A DNA stretch of 64,000 nt, taken from the NCBI GenBank assembly GCA_030710605.1, contig CP092863.1:115634680-115698679 (forward strand), given 5' to 3'. This document shows, piece by piece, positions 1 through 9,854 of the stretch. A program made the translations under genes and the position numbers. A model generated the notes under the pieces. That model was given only the letters and a program-made list of their open reading frames with translations, was not told where the DNA came from and ran no database searches. The stretch is from Cordylochernes scorpioides. Its lineage: Eukaryota > Arthropoda > Arachnida > Pseudoscorpiones > Chernetidae. The number at the start of each line of letters is the position of its first letter. The stretch's first letter is position 1.

Positions 1-610
1 GTATCTTTAACTTAGGGGCAATGATGGTTGACCCATCGCCCATATCGGAGATGTCGTCACAGAAACAGTGACTATATGCCCTAAGGACGTCTTCCCCTGT
101 CCTGATTTTATGTAGAGGTATACTGGGTGGTCTGACAGGCACCTCACTGGCCTGTAACGAGGACAGGAAGGCCGACTTAGTCGGTTCTTCGTCCTGCTCA
201 AAGTCTGATCTGACGCTTCCATCATGGTTGAGAGTGAGTCTTAGAGCCTTGAATCCTGGCATACCTAGGATTCCATCAAAGCCTAGCCCACCTAGATGGC
301 AGTATTCAAATGTTGTTTTTACTTCCCTGATGGGTTTTCCCCTGATATAGGCCCTAACCTCTATTAACTCACTCCCCAGTGACCTTAATTCACTCCCACT
401 AATCCCCTTAAGGAAGGTGGGTTTACCCAAACCTTCAGCGCTAATATCCAAGGAATCTATATTTACAATGTTGGCCTCTGAGCCTGTATCGATAATTAGT
501 CTGATAGTCCTATTACTCAGAGACCAACCTTTATCTACAAATGTACAAGTGATTACAGGTAGGCCGGCTAGAGTTCCCCCATTCCCTGCTTTGAGGCAAG
601 CCGGACCTAT
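1..610 (-). CDS. Retrotransposon aspartic protease, start of pol (partial)
   Basis: The frame is open from just after the gag stop to the window edge, about 200 codons. The active-site triad lies in RLIIDTGSEANIVN, followed by a hydrophobic LGFDGILGMPGF segment typical of the flap and C-terminal part of retropepsins (seen). These enzymes cut Gag and Gag-Pol during particle maturation (family knowledge). It has no start codon of its own near gag. It is in the -1 frame relative to gag and joins it through the heptamer at 610-616. The frame is not interrupted inside the window, which suggests a recent copy. The C-terminal part and the rest of pol are off the window. Confidence 0.85.
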   Translation of the reverse strand, partial: MGPACLKAGNGGTLAGLPVITCTFVDKGWSLSNRTIRLIIDTGSEANIVNIDSLDISAEGLGKPTFLKGISGSELRSLGSELIEVRAYIRGKPIREVKTTFEYCHLGGLGFDGILGMPGFKALRLTLNHDGSVRSDFEQDEEPTKSAFLSSLQASEVPVRPPSIPLHKIRTGEDVLRAYSHCFCDDISDMGDGSTIIAPKLKI

Positions 611-1575
611 TTTTTTGTCATGGCTGTGCAAATTCTTGCCATGTGGCCTGTCTCCCCGCATCTGAAGCACCTGATGGGTGTCCGCGTTGCTTCGGGGCCC
701 TCATACCCCCTTGGCGCTCCTCCCTTGGTTGTTGCTGGAGGGCCTTCCTTGCGCTGTTCTTGTGGGGCTCTACCGTTGGGGTTCTGTTGGGGTCTCTCCT
801 GCCTGGTCCCTTGTATAGTGGGCTGGTTGTTCTGAGCGGAACCTCCTCTCCGCTGGAAACCTCTGGCCTGGTTGGTGTCCCACCTGTTTCCCATATTCAT
901 CCTGGGTTGCTCCCTGTGGGTCCTCCTCAGGTCCTGGTTTTCCGTCTCCAGGTTCTTTAACTTGGATTCCAGCCGGGCCATCTGGCTCGTCAACTCCCTC
1001 AACTTCCTGGCACTCCCCTCTTCATCTTCCATTTGGCATCTGGAGTACTCGTCATCCCTTTCTTCGATCTGGTGGAGACTGCTCACAATTACCTCCCATG
1101 ACTCATTCTGGAGTTGGTGGGCTCTCTGCCACAGGTTTGGACAGAGTCCAGTGAGGAAGATATCAGCGACTTCAGTGATGTCGATCCTCAGGCCATCTGA
1201 CTCGGCTTCTGAGGCAAGGCTCCGCACTCTGTTCGCGTATTCCTTAACCTTTTCTCCGGGCCTTTGTCTACAGGAGAAGAACTTCTTCCTGGCTTCTCTC
1301 TTGGGGGCCCTCCTGGAGAATCTCTGTTCCAGGTTTTCCTTTAATTCGTTGTATCCCAGTTTGATCTGGGAGGCCTGGAGGGCGAACTCTCTCGCAGCTC
1401 CTCGAAGGTGATTGTCCAGGAGGATCCTCCTCCTAGAATCATCCAGGGCTTTCACATCGTAGACCAATTCGAAGTCCCGGATGAACTTGTCGAATGGTAT
1501 GAGCCCATTTCCCTCAAACTTCTCCAAATGGTATAGCGCAGACGGCAACGGCGTCTGGCTGGGGTGAGGGGTCAT
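607..1575 (-). CDS. gag: Retrotransposon Gag with one CCHC zinc knuckle
   Basis: 322 codons from an ATG, with no internal stop. Residues about 15-180 look like the helical Ty3/gypsy gag domain (YHLEKFEGNG near the start, then an FSRRAPKREARKKF segment). A coiled-coil-like acidic stretch follows at about 180-225. Then comes an Arg/Gln/Gly-rich nucleic-acid-binding tail with one zinc knuckle, CFRCGETGHMARIC, near the C-terminus (seen). Gag packages the element RNA into cytoplasmic particles (family knowledge). The frame stays open upstream of this ATG for about 30 codons without another ATG, so this start is chosen. The stop TAG directly follows a poly-A heptamer, so a share of ribosomes probably continues into protease. 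Confidence 0.9.
   Translation of the reverse strand: MTPHPSQTPLPSALYHLEKFEGNGLIPFDKFIRDFELVYDVKALDDSRRRILLDNHLRGAAREFALQASQIKLGYNELKENLEQRFSRRAPKREARKKFFSCRQRPGEKVKEYANRVRSLASEAESDGLRIDITEVADIFLTGLCPNLWQRAHQLQNESWEVIVSSLHQIEERDDEYSRCQMEDEEGSARKLRELTSQMARLESKLKNLETENQDLRRTHREQPRMNMGNRWDTNQARGFQRRGGSAQNNQPTIQGTRQERPQQNPNGRAPQEQRKEGPPATTKGGAPRGYEGPEATRTPIRCFRCGETGHMARICTAMTKK
610..616 (-). promoter_or_regulatory. Programmed -1 frameshift heptamer A AAA AAA at the gag/protease junction
   Basis: The last gag codons read ACA AAA AAA TAG, which places a perfect X XXY YYZ slippery heptamer directly before the stop. A one-base backward slip moves the ribosome into the frame encoding the protease, which is open for the next 600 bases. 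No other joining mechanism is visible. I did not establish a downstream pseudoknot. Confidence 0.8.
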
Positions 1576-1880
1576 CTCCAGGGTGCATGGTTCTCTCTCA
1601 GTCTGCTGTCTGAAATATTCCAGATTAGTAGTGGGGATTGAGAAGAGAATCTCATGTATTAATGGGGGCAGGGAACCGAGGGGTGAAAGATGGGTTCATG
1701 GCCCAAAAGGGAAAGGAAATGGGAGAGGTACATGTTCATCCATGTGGGTGGGTAGTAATCTTAGATCAATGCTCTTTCTGGGTTTATTGAAACTAACTAG
1801 CCATGATGGTAGAGGCGCTGTTCTCACTTCCTCTACTGTACATCAGAATGAACTATAATTATTACTAGTGTATTATTATT
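1576..1880. other. Short spacer between leader and gag of the left LTR element
   Basis: About 300 bases just 5' of gag (minus-strand sense). This is where similarity with the right, non-coding copy stops. No conserved gene was recognised. In the right copy the corresponding position begins the unrelated purine-rich DNA at about 24926. Confidence 0.5.
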
Positions 1881-2477
1881 CCAACAGCCTATGACCTTTA
1901 AACCTTTATACCTTCATATACACTCGACGGGGTAGTCACCTTGTTAAAAAAAAAAATCTATAATGTCATAGATCAGCTAGGGGGAGAACATAACAAAATT
2001 GTGCGAATAGTCTGTTTCAACTACTGATTGTAAGCCTATTAAACTCGTTCTCTTTAGGTTGGCTCGCTCATTAATCTTCAATCTACGTTCAATAGTCATA
2101 TTGAGTTCACATGGATGCTAGATGTAAACTGTATCAAAATAGTGTAGTTTTCTAGTTTCCGAATTATATGACAGTTAAAAAAAAAAAAAAAACAAGCATT
2201 CTGGAAATATCTCGCACTGGCTACTATAAAAAAAAATTGAATGGGGTACATCTCTGATCTTACAGGATACCTCATGGCTCATAGAATTGAATCGCTCATT
2301 TCTCACTAAAATATTCACACAGGGTATGGAGGTCTCCAGCGGTTCTATAGCTATTGGTCAACTAAATTAATAAATGGCAGGAATTGAAGCTAGTTTAAAT
2401 GCTCATGTGCTGTTTTGTCATGCGTCTTTATGTCATCTGCAAAGGAAAGTGTCGCCTCAAAGGACCTAATTCTGGGA

Positions 2478-2750
2478 CTAACATCCGCTGCACATTTCAG
2501 GAAGGAGTGGTCGTCCATACAATAGCAAGATATCATTTTGCTGCCAATGTACAATGTTGAGCATTTTCCATGTCGTCATTTTGTCGATCCCCAATCTTCT
2601 AGGGTGTTTCTTTAAGCATTTCTCGATGTCATTTAATGCTCCATGCGATCCCGCCCGGCATTCAATAAGTAAGTATTTGATCGTACCACCTCCAGGAGAC
2701 CATCCCATTGCGGCCGAATCATTTCCCACCCAACTTATAACGCCGTCCAT
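2478..2750 (-). CDS. Small hypothetical ORF in the leader, sense to the LTR element
   Basis: 90 codons from an ATG (MDGVISWVGNDSAAMGW...) to a TAG, ending in LLPEMCSGC. I do not recognise the protein. The composition looks protein-like (few homopolymers, a KKHPRRLGID segment), unlike the AT-rich surroundings. The right copy has the same sequence at about 24062-24334 but lost one base near codon 8, which breaks the start there. Downstream of that base the frame is kept, with about three amino-acid changes. It could be a captured exon, a leader uORF or chance. Confidence 0.35.
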   Translation of the reverse strand: MDGVISWVGNDSAAMGWSPGGGTIKYLLIECRAGSHGALNDIEKCLKKHPRRLGIDKMTTWKMLNIVHWQQNDILLLYGRPLLPEMCSGC

Positions 2751-4357
2751 ATCGCGTAATTGAAATTAGTGTAAAACTCAAAGAATAAGACCTTAATCTC
2801 TTAATTCTTTATTAATTTCAGTTGGCTCAACATGAATCTTCTCAATTATTAATTTAGTACAGTGGCGTGACATGTCACACTTCTTCTAGTTCTTTCGCAA
2901 GCTCGATTAATCCCAGTGAAAGCCAGTTCAGGCGTCAATCCCGTGCTAACCCGTCATGCATGACTTCAAATTTGGAAATTATTAGACCTGAATATTTGCA
3001 GTGGCATCTGCTTCCACTGAAAGTATTTAAGACACAAGGCTGCCTCTTTAAATCACTGTCTTTACTCCCACATGCCTGTGTAAACTTTAACCATGACCTT
3101 ATCAATTCTCAAAATTCTGCCTATCGAGTATCCTGAGAATCAATGTTCTTCTTGTCTACGGCGGATTAACACAATAATTGTTCCCTAGAGTTATCTGCGT
3201 CGAGTGGTCAGTCTGTACTACTAATTCTCCACTCTAACTCCAGGATTCCTTTATCTACTCAGGCTGTTCAAAATTTTTCAAGACAGTTGTTCAAATCCCC
3301 AATGATAATCTGCTAAATTTCGATAATTATTGAAATTCTCATTAAACAGACTAACTACACCTTCCTGACACAGAAGTGTCCAGCATCAAGATATGGCGTA
3401 CTGCCCATTTCTTCATTTGATGACTGTGTCAAATTACAGCTGAAGAAACATACTAAGCATATAACTGGTTTAAATTTCATGTAATCTCATCATGCCTTCT
3501 GCTGGCAAATATTTACTGTAAAAATTCAATACTATCAAGATGGTTTTATTTGTCTTCATCCAAAAAAAATGTTTCAGAAATAGAATCTTGGAAATCTCTA
3601 CTAAAGACAAAAATTATACATTTGTCAATTCAGGATAACCTTCCCTTGTCAGAGTGTATACAGGATATTTAAGATCATATGCAGTTGGAGGCATCATGAA
3701 AAAAAAAAAAGTCGGTTGCCTGACGCGTCTTTTTATGGTGATCAAATTTCTCTCTTCACGGGTACGCTAACTGGATCTTCAATTCTATTTTCACCTTAAG
3801 GCTCATATATCTGGATGCACAGGCTAGTATGATTTGATAGAAAGCGCTATTAAAATGAAGTTAAGATATTTGTATCCAGCAATAATTATCAGAACTCACC
3901 TCTGCTGTGAGAAAATTATATCAGAGCTATGATGAAAAAAAATGCTAAGTCATTTCAGTAGACTACTGTAAAACACTGATCACCGTTCTAAATTTGAACC
4001 ATGGGAAATCCAACCTCATTTCTCATACTGTATATAATAATTTGAGAAAGTAAAATAAAGAAATTGTAATCAATGGTGCTCGCAACAGAATTCAAAATGA
4101 TTGAGACACAGAACATTATAAATAATGTCCAGCAAGCAGGGTACCAAACCATCTTTATATTACAACATTTCCACAAAATATCTATAGGGCGATATGTTAC
4201 ATTCCATACTCACAAACATCTATAACAATAGCCAACTACTTAAGAAACTCTGGCATCCAAACGTATTACTGTAATTCCCCTAACATAGGCTCCACCATAA
4301 AAGTCCGCTATCTAAAATAATCCTACTATCATAAAACCCACTAACCAAAACAGAGAA

Positions 4358-4628
4358 TAAAAGGCAATATATTCCGTAGAGTGTAACAGCTGCCAAGTAA
4401 TACGCAGGGGAGACAGGAAGGAGAGTCAGCAATAGAATATATGAACATAGACGCAACGTTATTAATCAAGACAATAGGTCTCTAATTTTCCAATACTGCA
4501 AAGGAACAGGTCACACTTTCGCATTAGGAGAACCTAGAATACATTACAATAACATGAACAGCAAATATCAAAGGCTTATAATTGATTTTCTATTATTCAG
4601 AAAACACAATAGCATTAATAGAAAATAG
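4358..4628 (+). pseudogene. Penelope-like GIY-YIG endonuclease relic inside the LTR-element leader (left copy)
   Basis: Translated on the plus strand with a few stops, this reads YAGETGRRVSNRIYEHRR..., then RSLIFQYCKGTGHTF and YQRLIIDFLLF...NSINRK. It lines up with the intact endonuclease at the right window edge (YVGETGRHVNIRIHEHKR, RSLIVQHINETGHSF, HQRLIIESIL, SLNRK). It is therefore a decayed C-terminal GIY-YIG domain of a Penelope-like element. It lies antisense to the LTR element and at the same place in both LTR-element copies, so it was captured before they diverged. Confidence 0.8.
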
Positions 4629-4939
4629 ATTTGCCCGAAACATATAACACAATATATCCTAGTACCAGCTAATAATATCAACAATAATATAAGTAACTTA
4701 TATGTAATAGCCAATAACTATTATAAAACTACTTAAATAATAGAATTTCTAACCTATAAGATAATTCATAGAATATAGCAAACAATAGTAGAATATGTGT
4801 AATACCTTAATCAAAAAAATATGTCTTAAGAAAACAAATAATATGCAAAACTTTCTAATGTATATATATATGTACATAGAATCATAATAGTTTTAGCATC
4901 AGGCGACGTTATATTTTCTTGATATATTGTATATGTTTC

Positions 4940-4978
4940 TCCTGTAGAAGGGCGGACAAGCTCGAAAGCTCGAGAAGA
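4940..4978 (+). ncRNA. Hammerhead-like motif downstream of the captured Penelope-like relic (left)
   Basis: The pattern is CTGTAGA, a GGGC-type stem with a short loop, then CGAAAGC. The same pattern with the same order occurs downstream of the endonuclease at the right window edge (63331-63377) and in the right leader. The core departs from the hammerhead consensus CTGANGA at one invariant position, so it is probably an inactive derivative. Penelope-like elements are known to carry hammerhead motifs in their terminal repeats. Confidence 0.45.
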
Positions 4979-5288
4979 CCAGAATAAAAGATACTCATCC
5001 CCATAGACGTTTTATTTTGATATCAGAAATCAATGATAATATTAAGGTTTTGCCACAAACAATGTGAATCGTAAAAGACAGCGGCGAGAGATGCGGTATA
5101 CACCGCCTCAACATAACTTTCATTGCCTGATAAAATGCCAGTGAAACGGAAAGCATAAATTAAAATTCACGATTTATAATAGACTGTTAATCTCAGGATG
5201 CGTGGACTACTTCACCAATACTTAAAAAATAGTATGGCTTTTCATTAGGTATATATTTCTAAAGTATAGGGGAAGAAACATATACTAA

Positions 5289-5312
5289 ATTCGAGCCCCG
5301 CGGCGGGCGACA
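5289..5312 (-). other. Primer-binding site, tRNA-Lys type (left copy)
   Basis: One base inside the LTR end, the minus strand reads TGTCGCCCGCCGCGGGGCTC then GAAT. Apart from TGT for TGG and a few positions this is complementary to the 3' end of tRNA-Lys(CUU), whose T-arm gives the GGGGCTCGAA part. The identical site is at 21494-21517. Confidence 0.7.
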
Positions 5313-5313
5313 T

Positions 5314-7089
5314 TGTTGGGTTCCCGGTTTGGATAGATGAAAAGGGAGGATACACGATGTGACTTATTAAAGTTTCCTTACTTAAGTATATATATATATA
5401 GCAATTTAGGCCAACAACCCCATGTATATAACCCGCAGCAAGACCTTAATGTTGTATAATAGCAGCACAGCTGTCAGTGATGCACTATCGGCATATGTCT
5501 TTACATCATCACATGTAATGCAATTCGTGCAAACAGGATAAATAAAATAAATAAAAAAAAAGAAAAGGGGGGAAAAACTCTGTAATTGATTAAGAGTTGA
5601 GCTAAAGCAAGGATTGAGCATATAATATTGTCAGAACAATGGTCTAAAGATGGAAACAGCCGCGACACTATTATACAATTTCATCAGACAACCCATGAAA
5701 TCGTTATTAAATTGGGCAATCTATAAAACACTGAAACACAGACACTCTCGGCAATGTATGTGGCCGGTAATTTATGGGAGACTTGATTATTAGTAACATT
5801 CCCTTCAAATAGGTAATAAACATACAACATTTCATTTAAACAGTGGGAATAGCACCATAAGGCAAATTATGTATGAAATAGGTAACAGAGGAAACAAGAA
5901 AATTTCTCTAGATATTTATTTAAATATCTTAAAATTTGGGAACATGTCTATACTGACGAGATATGCTATTTACATAGTAAAATTTAGATAGAGGTGACCT
6001 GAAGTTACTTTATAGCCCTTTAGGGCCCATGCGAAATCTAGGTTGGTTACTACACAAAAGGGGGGGGGAAACCTAGATCTCCATCTATTCTAGCGGGACA
6101 AAATATACGAACCCTAACACTCCTTTTTAAGTCACTTAAAGCCCTTTAGGGCCCATTCAGAATCTAAATAGATTAGCTTCTGTTCGAAAAATAAAAAGGG
6201 GGGGGGGGGGGCTAAACCATAATGGCGAGGGGCTTACCTTCTCTCGAAAGCGGCGGCAAGGTCTGGTCTCCTCTACGTCTCAGGCCCGACTAAAAATCGT
6301 CCTTCTCACTGAGCGACTTCGATCGAATCTCGCCTTTTGGCAAAGAACCTCCTCTTATTCATGTCTCTCTCCATTTTCATTCGCCGAAAGAAACACCAAT
6401 CAAAATGGCCAACGCTCCAGTATCAATTTCATAGACGCCCCAGGCCTCATCAAAATAGAACATATAGTATTACCAAAACAAAAAAATCTAAAGAGAGAAA
6501 CAACCACGGCACTAGTGTAAGATTTCAGACTCCAGGCCTCTTCCATCAAAATAGAACATATAGTATTACCAAAACAAAAAAATCTAAAAAGAGCAACACC
6601 TACGGCGATAGTGTAAAATTTCAGACCCCAGCCCCCTCCCCTCCACATGGATTGAAATAAAATCCTCCCTTTTTCTCGGGACGATATATATATATCGCCC
6701 CCCCTCCGTCTTAGCTAAAATTGACACAGGTCCCTTTTCACTTGAACTGTAATATAACGCTTTCCTTTCTCGGGAAGGATTTTTTTATAAGGTTCAGTCT
6801 TTTAGAGATCTTCCTTCTCCATTTTTTTTCTGGTCACCTTTACCTAAATTTTTGGTGAGGGGAATATATGTACATATGAAACAACAGTTTCCAGCTCGGA
6901 TGTCTCTGGATGTCTTCTTCTTTACCAGGCATCAGCTTTCGGCATGGAAGTCTGGTGTCATCTGTTGTCTAGGTTTCTGGGCAAAAAGAATGGTCTGTAA
7001 GTCTATGTGGGAGGGAAGCCATGTATCCATTTGATTTGATTATACATACGCCTTCTGTTGGGGTATGGTTACAAAAACGTGCCCCAACA
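5314..7089 (-). repeat. 5' LTR of the left element (1776 bp)
   Basis: It begins TGTTGGGGCACG and ends GGAACCCAACA (minus strand), giving inverted TGTTGGG/CCCAACA ends. It is longer than the 1.63 kb LTRs of the right element, mainly because a segment of about 140 bp around 6050-6190 is duplicated. Both copies of that segment contain GGGCCCTAAAGGGC and a poly-G/C run. A TATA-rich palindrome and a splice-donor-like GTAAG match those in the right LTRs. Confidence 0.9.
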
Positions 7090-7538
7090 CAACCAACCCT
7101 TGGTGACTCTTATCTATTCTCCCCTGAATGCCCCTCTCATTCTTACAACTTTGTTAACCTTCTACCAGCTCAGGACCTTTTATAGAGAATTATTGATTAA
7201 TCAATTATCGAACTTCTATATTGTCATTTCAAAATCCTAACCTTCGCCCTTCATTTATGATAATATATTTCGTAGTTCATCTCTATCCTATCCACCGACC
7301 CACACCATCTAGCCAATGGTGTGTTCGTCACAGGATGCAGATTGACTAACTGCTAGATCAACTCCCTTTTGTTCTCACTTGAACAATCTGCATCGAGCGG
7401 CACAGTTCGCTTCTTCTTCTCGCGCCACACGTTCGCCACACGGACCCTGTCTTCAAATCTATTTGATATGATCCTGTCGACTCTTTATGTGATATGATCC
7501 TGTCGACTCTTCTGTGATGATCCTGTCGACTTTCAATG
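7090..7538. other. Intergenic DNA outside the left LTR
   Basis: No gene recognised. A short run around 7455-7535 repeats GATCCTGTCGACTCTT about three times. Confidence 0.5.
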
Positions 7539-7846
7539 TGGCAATATAGTGATAATATTGTGGTGGGGAAAGGGAAATAATCACGCCACAAATAGGTAGA
7601 GGAATTTCAGGCAACAAGCGAGAGAGAGGTAGCGCGAGGGGATGTCACCGCTGAACGACCGTTCGTGTCGCCACCACCCCCCGACTGTCCAAAAATAGGT
7701 CTGAGGGTTCCAAGAAAAGCCCCCTCCGGCATGTGGCCAGTGGTTCAATATGGCCGTAACTTAGCTGCGTTCTCTCTCTACGTCTCTCTCACTCTGGGCG
7801 ACTGTAGATTTACTTTATTATTCCTGGAAGAGCATATATTATGACA
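7539..7846 (+). repeat. Possible solo LTR, copy 1 (also at 62743-63037)
   Basis: It starts TGTGG(C/T)AATAT and ends near TTATTATTCCTGGAAGAGCA followed by a TATTATGACA-type end, so the ends would be TG...CA. The stretch at 62743-63037 shares both ends and a middle block around GACCGTTCGTGTC. No convincing target duplication was found, so the LTR reading is tentative. Confidence 0.4.
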
Positions 7847-7895
7847 TATACGTATATATATATTTTTTTTTCTAAATAAAAAAAGTATATTCTGA

Positions 7896-8103
7896 TCAGG
7901 AGCACATGAGCTTTTTAGATAGCAGAGCGCCATCTATTGGAACAGAAATCAACTAAACATTGATTCAGCCTGTTCCCTGAAATTGAATGAGAAAATGGGT
8001 TGGCCAAATATCAGGGAACAAGCTAAATCAATGTTTAGTTGATTTCTGTTCCACTAGATGGCGCTCTGTCATCTAAAAAGCACATGTGCTCCTGATCAGG
8101 ATA
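7896..8103. repeat. Fold-back element, family A (AGATGGCGC arms)
   Basis: Nearly perfect inverted arms of about 95 bp. Reading inward they carry CTGATCAGGAGCACATG, an AGATGGCGCTCTG block (GCGCCATCT in the left arm), a TTTAGTTGATTTCTGTTCC block and a TTCCCTGAAAT-type block, with a short unpaired centre near 7985-8000. No coding capacity. Confidence 0.8.
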
Positions 8104-8186
8104 TGCCTTCTTTATTTTTAATACCAACACCTGACCTTTTATTTTTTTTTCTATTATTTTTTCACATATATTTTTTTAATTAGAAA

Positions 8187-8268
8187 AAAGTGCCCAATGC
8201 GGGATTCGAATCTGGGTTGTAGCGGTCAAAAACCAATATTTTAGACCATCCTTCCATCGACCCCCACT
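8187..8268 (-). repeat. tRNA-like head of SINE family 1, truncated
   Basis: On the minus strand it carries a box-A-like GGATGGTCTAAA and a box-B-like GATTCGAATCCCGCATT, matching the heads at 31880-31967 and 57770-57830. The SINE body does not follow, so the copy is truncated. Confidence 0.7.
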
Positions 8269-8471
8269 TATCAATTTAATAATAAAAAGGATGTATGTCT
8301 CGTTCCATATCTGTCAATACATGACTTTATGGACAAAAATTATCCAATTTGATCTGTTAGTGACCATCACTCAGCTCATCTAGTGACCTTCTGGTAGCTT
8401 TCTTGATCCCTTCTAACCAGCTCATTGGAGGTCTTCTTCTCTTCAATTTTCCCAACATTGTATTTTCTTTA

Positions 8472-8613
8472 TGATGCATTAGCGCGCCATCTGTTATCAA
8501 AATTCGAAACTATTATAGACGCGTATGATTCTTTTTAAAAATAAACAATTTATACTGCCCTTACTACAATGGAAATTATGTATGATAACAGATGGCGCGC
8601 TAATGCATCATAA
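8472..8613. repeat. Palindromic MITE with 27-bp terminal inverted repeats
   Basis: Ends read ATGATGCATTAGCGCGCCAT and its complement, enclosing about 85 bp including AGACGCGTATGATTC. Related sequence occurs at 12520-12680 and 13318-13400. No coding capacity. Confidence 0.75.
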
Positions 8614-8744
8614 TATAATTGCTAAAATAAAAGATACAATTTGATATTTGCGGAAAAGCGATTGCTCGAAGCATATTATATATTTATAAATGAAAAAACG
8701 AAAAAAAAATAAATAAAAAGATCAGGTGTTGAAATCAATATTAA

Positions 8745-9002
8745 AAATGGCATATCCTGACCAGGAGCACATGTGCTTTACAGAAGGCAGAGCGCCATCT
8801 GGTGAAACAGAAATCAACTAAACATTGATTTAGCCTGTTCCCTGATATTTGGCCAATCCAATTTCTTGATAAATCAAGAAAAGCCATCGAAGAACGCCAA
8901 ATATCAGGGAACAGGCTAAATCTATGTTTAGTTGATTTCTGTTTCACCAGATGGCGCTCTGCCTTCTGTAAAGCACATGTGCTCCTGGTCAGGATATGCC
9001 AT
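8745..9002. repeat. Fold-back element, family A, larger copy
   Basis: Arms of about 120 bp beginning ATGGCATATCCTGACCAGG and ending with the complement. The arms carry the same AGATGGCGCTCTG and TTTAGTTGATTTCTGTT blocks as 7896-8103. The centre contains a short palindrome, TTTCTTGATAAATCAAGAAA. Confidence 0.8.
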
Positions 9003-9170
9003 TTTTAATAATGATTTCAACACCTGATCTTTTTATCTTTTTTTTCTTTCGTTTTTTCATGTGCTAAGCGTATTTACGCAAGTTTGGCCTTAAATACCCA
9101 TTTCTTGGTTTTTTAAGAGGCCTCTGGGACCAAAAAATCTTTTTTGGTCCAGTGGTACAGCCTACTCCAC

Positions 9171-9357
9171 ACTGACGAGCGCCAAAAGCGCGAAACACGT
9201 TCGTGGATGGCTTTTCTTGATAAATCAAGAAATTGGGTTGGCCAAATATTAGGGAACAGGCTAAATCAATGTTTAGTTGATTTCTGTTCCACCAGATGGC
9301 GCTCTGCCTTCTGTAAAGCACATGTGCTCCTGGTCAGGATATGCCATTTTTAATATA
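9171..9357 (+). repeat. Single-arm copy of family A, preceded by a hammerhead-like core
   Basis: A half unit of the family-A arm (TTGGCCAAATAT..., AGATGGCGCTCTG..., ending TCAGGATATGCC). Directly upstream is the hammerhead-like motif 9172-9208 and the palindrome CTTGATAAATCAAG. It shows what the unfolded unit looks like: motif, palindrome, body, end. Confidence 0.65.
9172..9208 (+). ncRNA. Hammerhead-like core in family A
   Basis: CTGACGA is followed by GCGC-CAAAA-GCGC (a perfect 4-bp stem II) and then GAAACACG with a CACG/CGTG hairpin as candidate stem III. The position that should be the U before the cleavage site is G, so cleavage is doubtful, but the core architecture fits. Confidence 0.5.
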
Positions 9358-9854
9358 TTTATAAATGTATGTAATTCTACTGTCCTCAAAGCTTATGTCC
9401 ATAGTTCATCTAAAATACCCATTCCAAGAGTCTAGCATCAGTATCACTATAAAAGGAAGTTCCAAAAATGCAATATAACAGCGGTATGGTAGATTAAACT
9501 GGTGAAACCCCTGGGAGGGTTCACCACTGATGAGCCAGGCCCTCCCATTGATTTTTTCATTGTAGTAAGGACATTAGAAATGTTTATATTCAAAAAGAAT
9601 CTTATGCGTCTATAATAGTTTTGAATTTTGATAATAGTCTTTTCTATACCATTTCCTCTCATTATATGTCCGAATGTAGTTCAGGCTTTAGAACTATAAG
9701 GTAATAAGACCAAATAAATAATTAGTTTGTGACCTTTCGGTAACAGTGTTGTTACCATAATCAAAAGAATGAGAATTTTTTTTTTATTATGCTCAGTTTA
9801 CAGGTGTTACATTAGAATCACCTTGTCGTAGCTTTTTTTTTTTTTTTCAATTTT
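9358..9854. other. AT-rich spacer with two repeat fragments
   Basis: 9480-9600 holds a dispersed block with TGATGAGCCAGGCCCTCCCA, seen again near 13430, 34795, 52600 and 58020. 9698-9765 is a decayed arm of the hammerhead-like element (GGTAATAAGACCAAATAAA, then TTTCGGTAACAGTGTTGTTA). No gene recognised. Confidence 0.5.

Larger units (their letters stand above)
1881..5313 (-). repeat. 3.4 kb leader of the left LTR element (shared with 21493-24925)
   Basis: The stretch matches 21493-24925 in inverted orientation, with scattered substitutions and small indels by eye. It holds the primer site, an antisense Penelope-like endonuclease relic, a hammerhead-like motif and a 90-codon sense ORF. A leader this long between primer site and gag is unusual. 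Otherwise it is AT-rich and non-coding. Confidence 0.85.
1..7089 (-). mobile_element. Large Ty3/gypsy-type LTR retrotransposon, coding copy, 5' part (left copy)
   Basis: Read on the minus strand, this is a 5' LTR (7089 to 5314), a primer-binding site, a long leader (about 5312 to 1881), gag (1575 to 607) and a protease frame that runs off the left edge. LTR, primer site and leader match the complete element at 19862-31616 almost base for base in opposite orientation. Gag and protease show that the family has coding members. Reverse transcriptase, RNase H and integrase would lie left of position 1 and cannot be seen, so activity cannot be judged. No target duplication can be checked because the 3' end is missing. 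Confidence 0.9.

Noticed and set aside
872-1411. 179-codon plus-strand ORF over gag
   Set aside because: Shadow of the gag gene on the opposite strand.
3988-4176. 62-codon ORF conserved in both leaders (also 22632-22820)
   Set aside because: Identity follows from the overall similarity of the leaders. It overlaps no recognisable domain.
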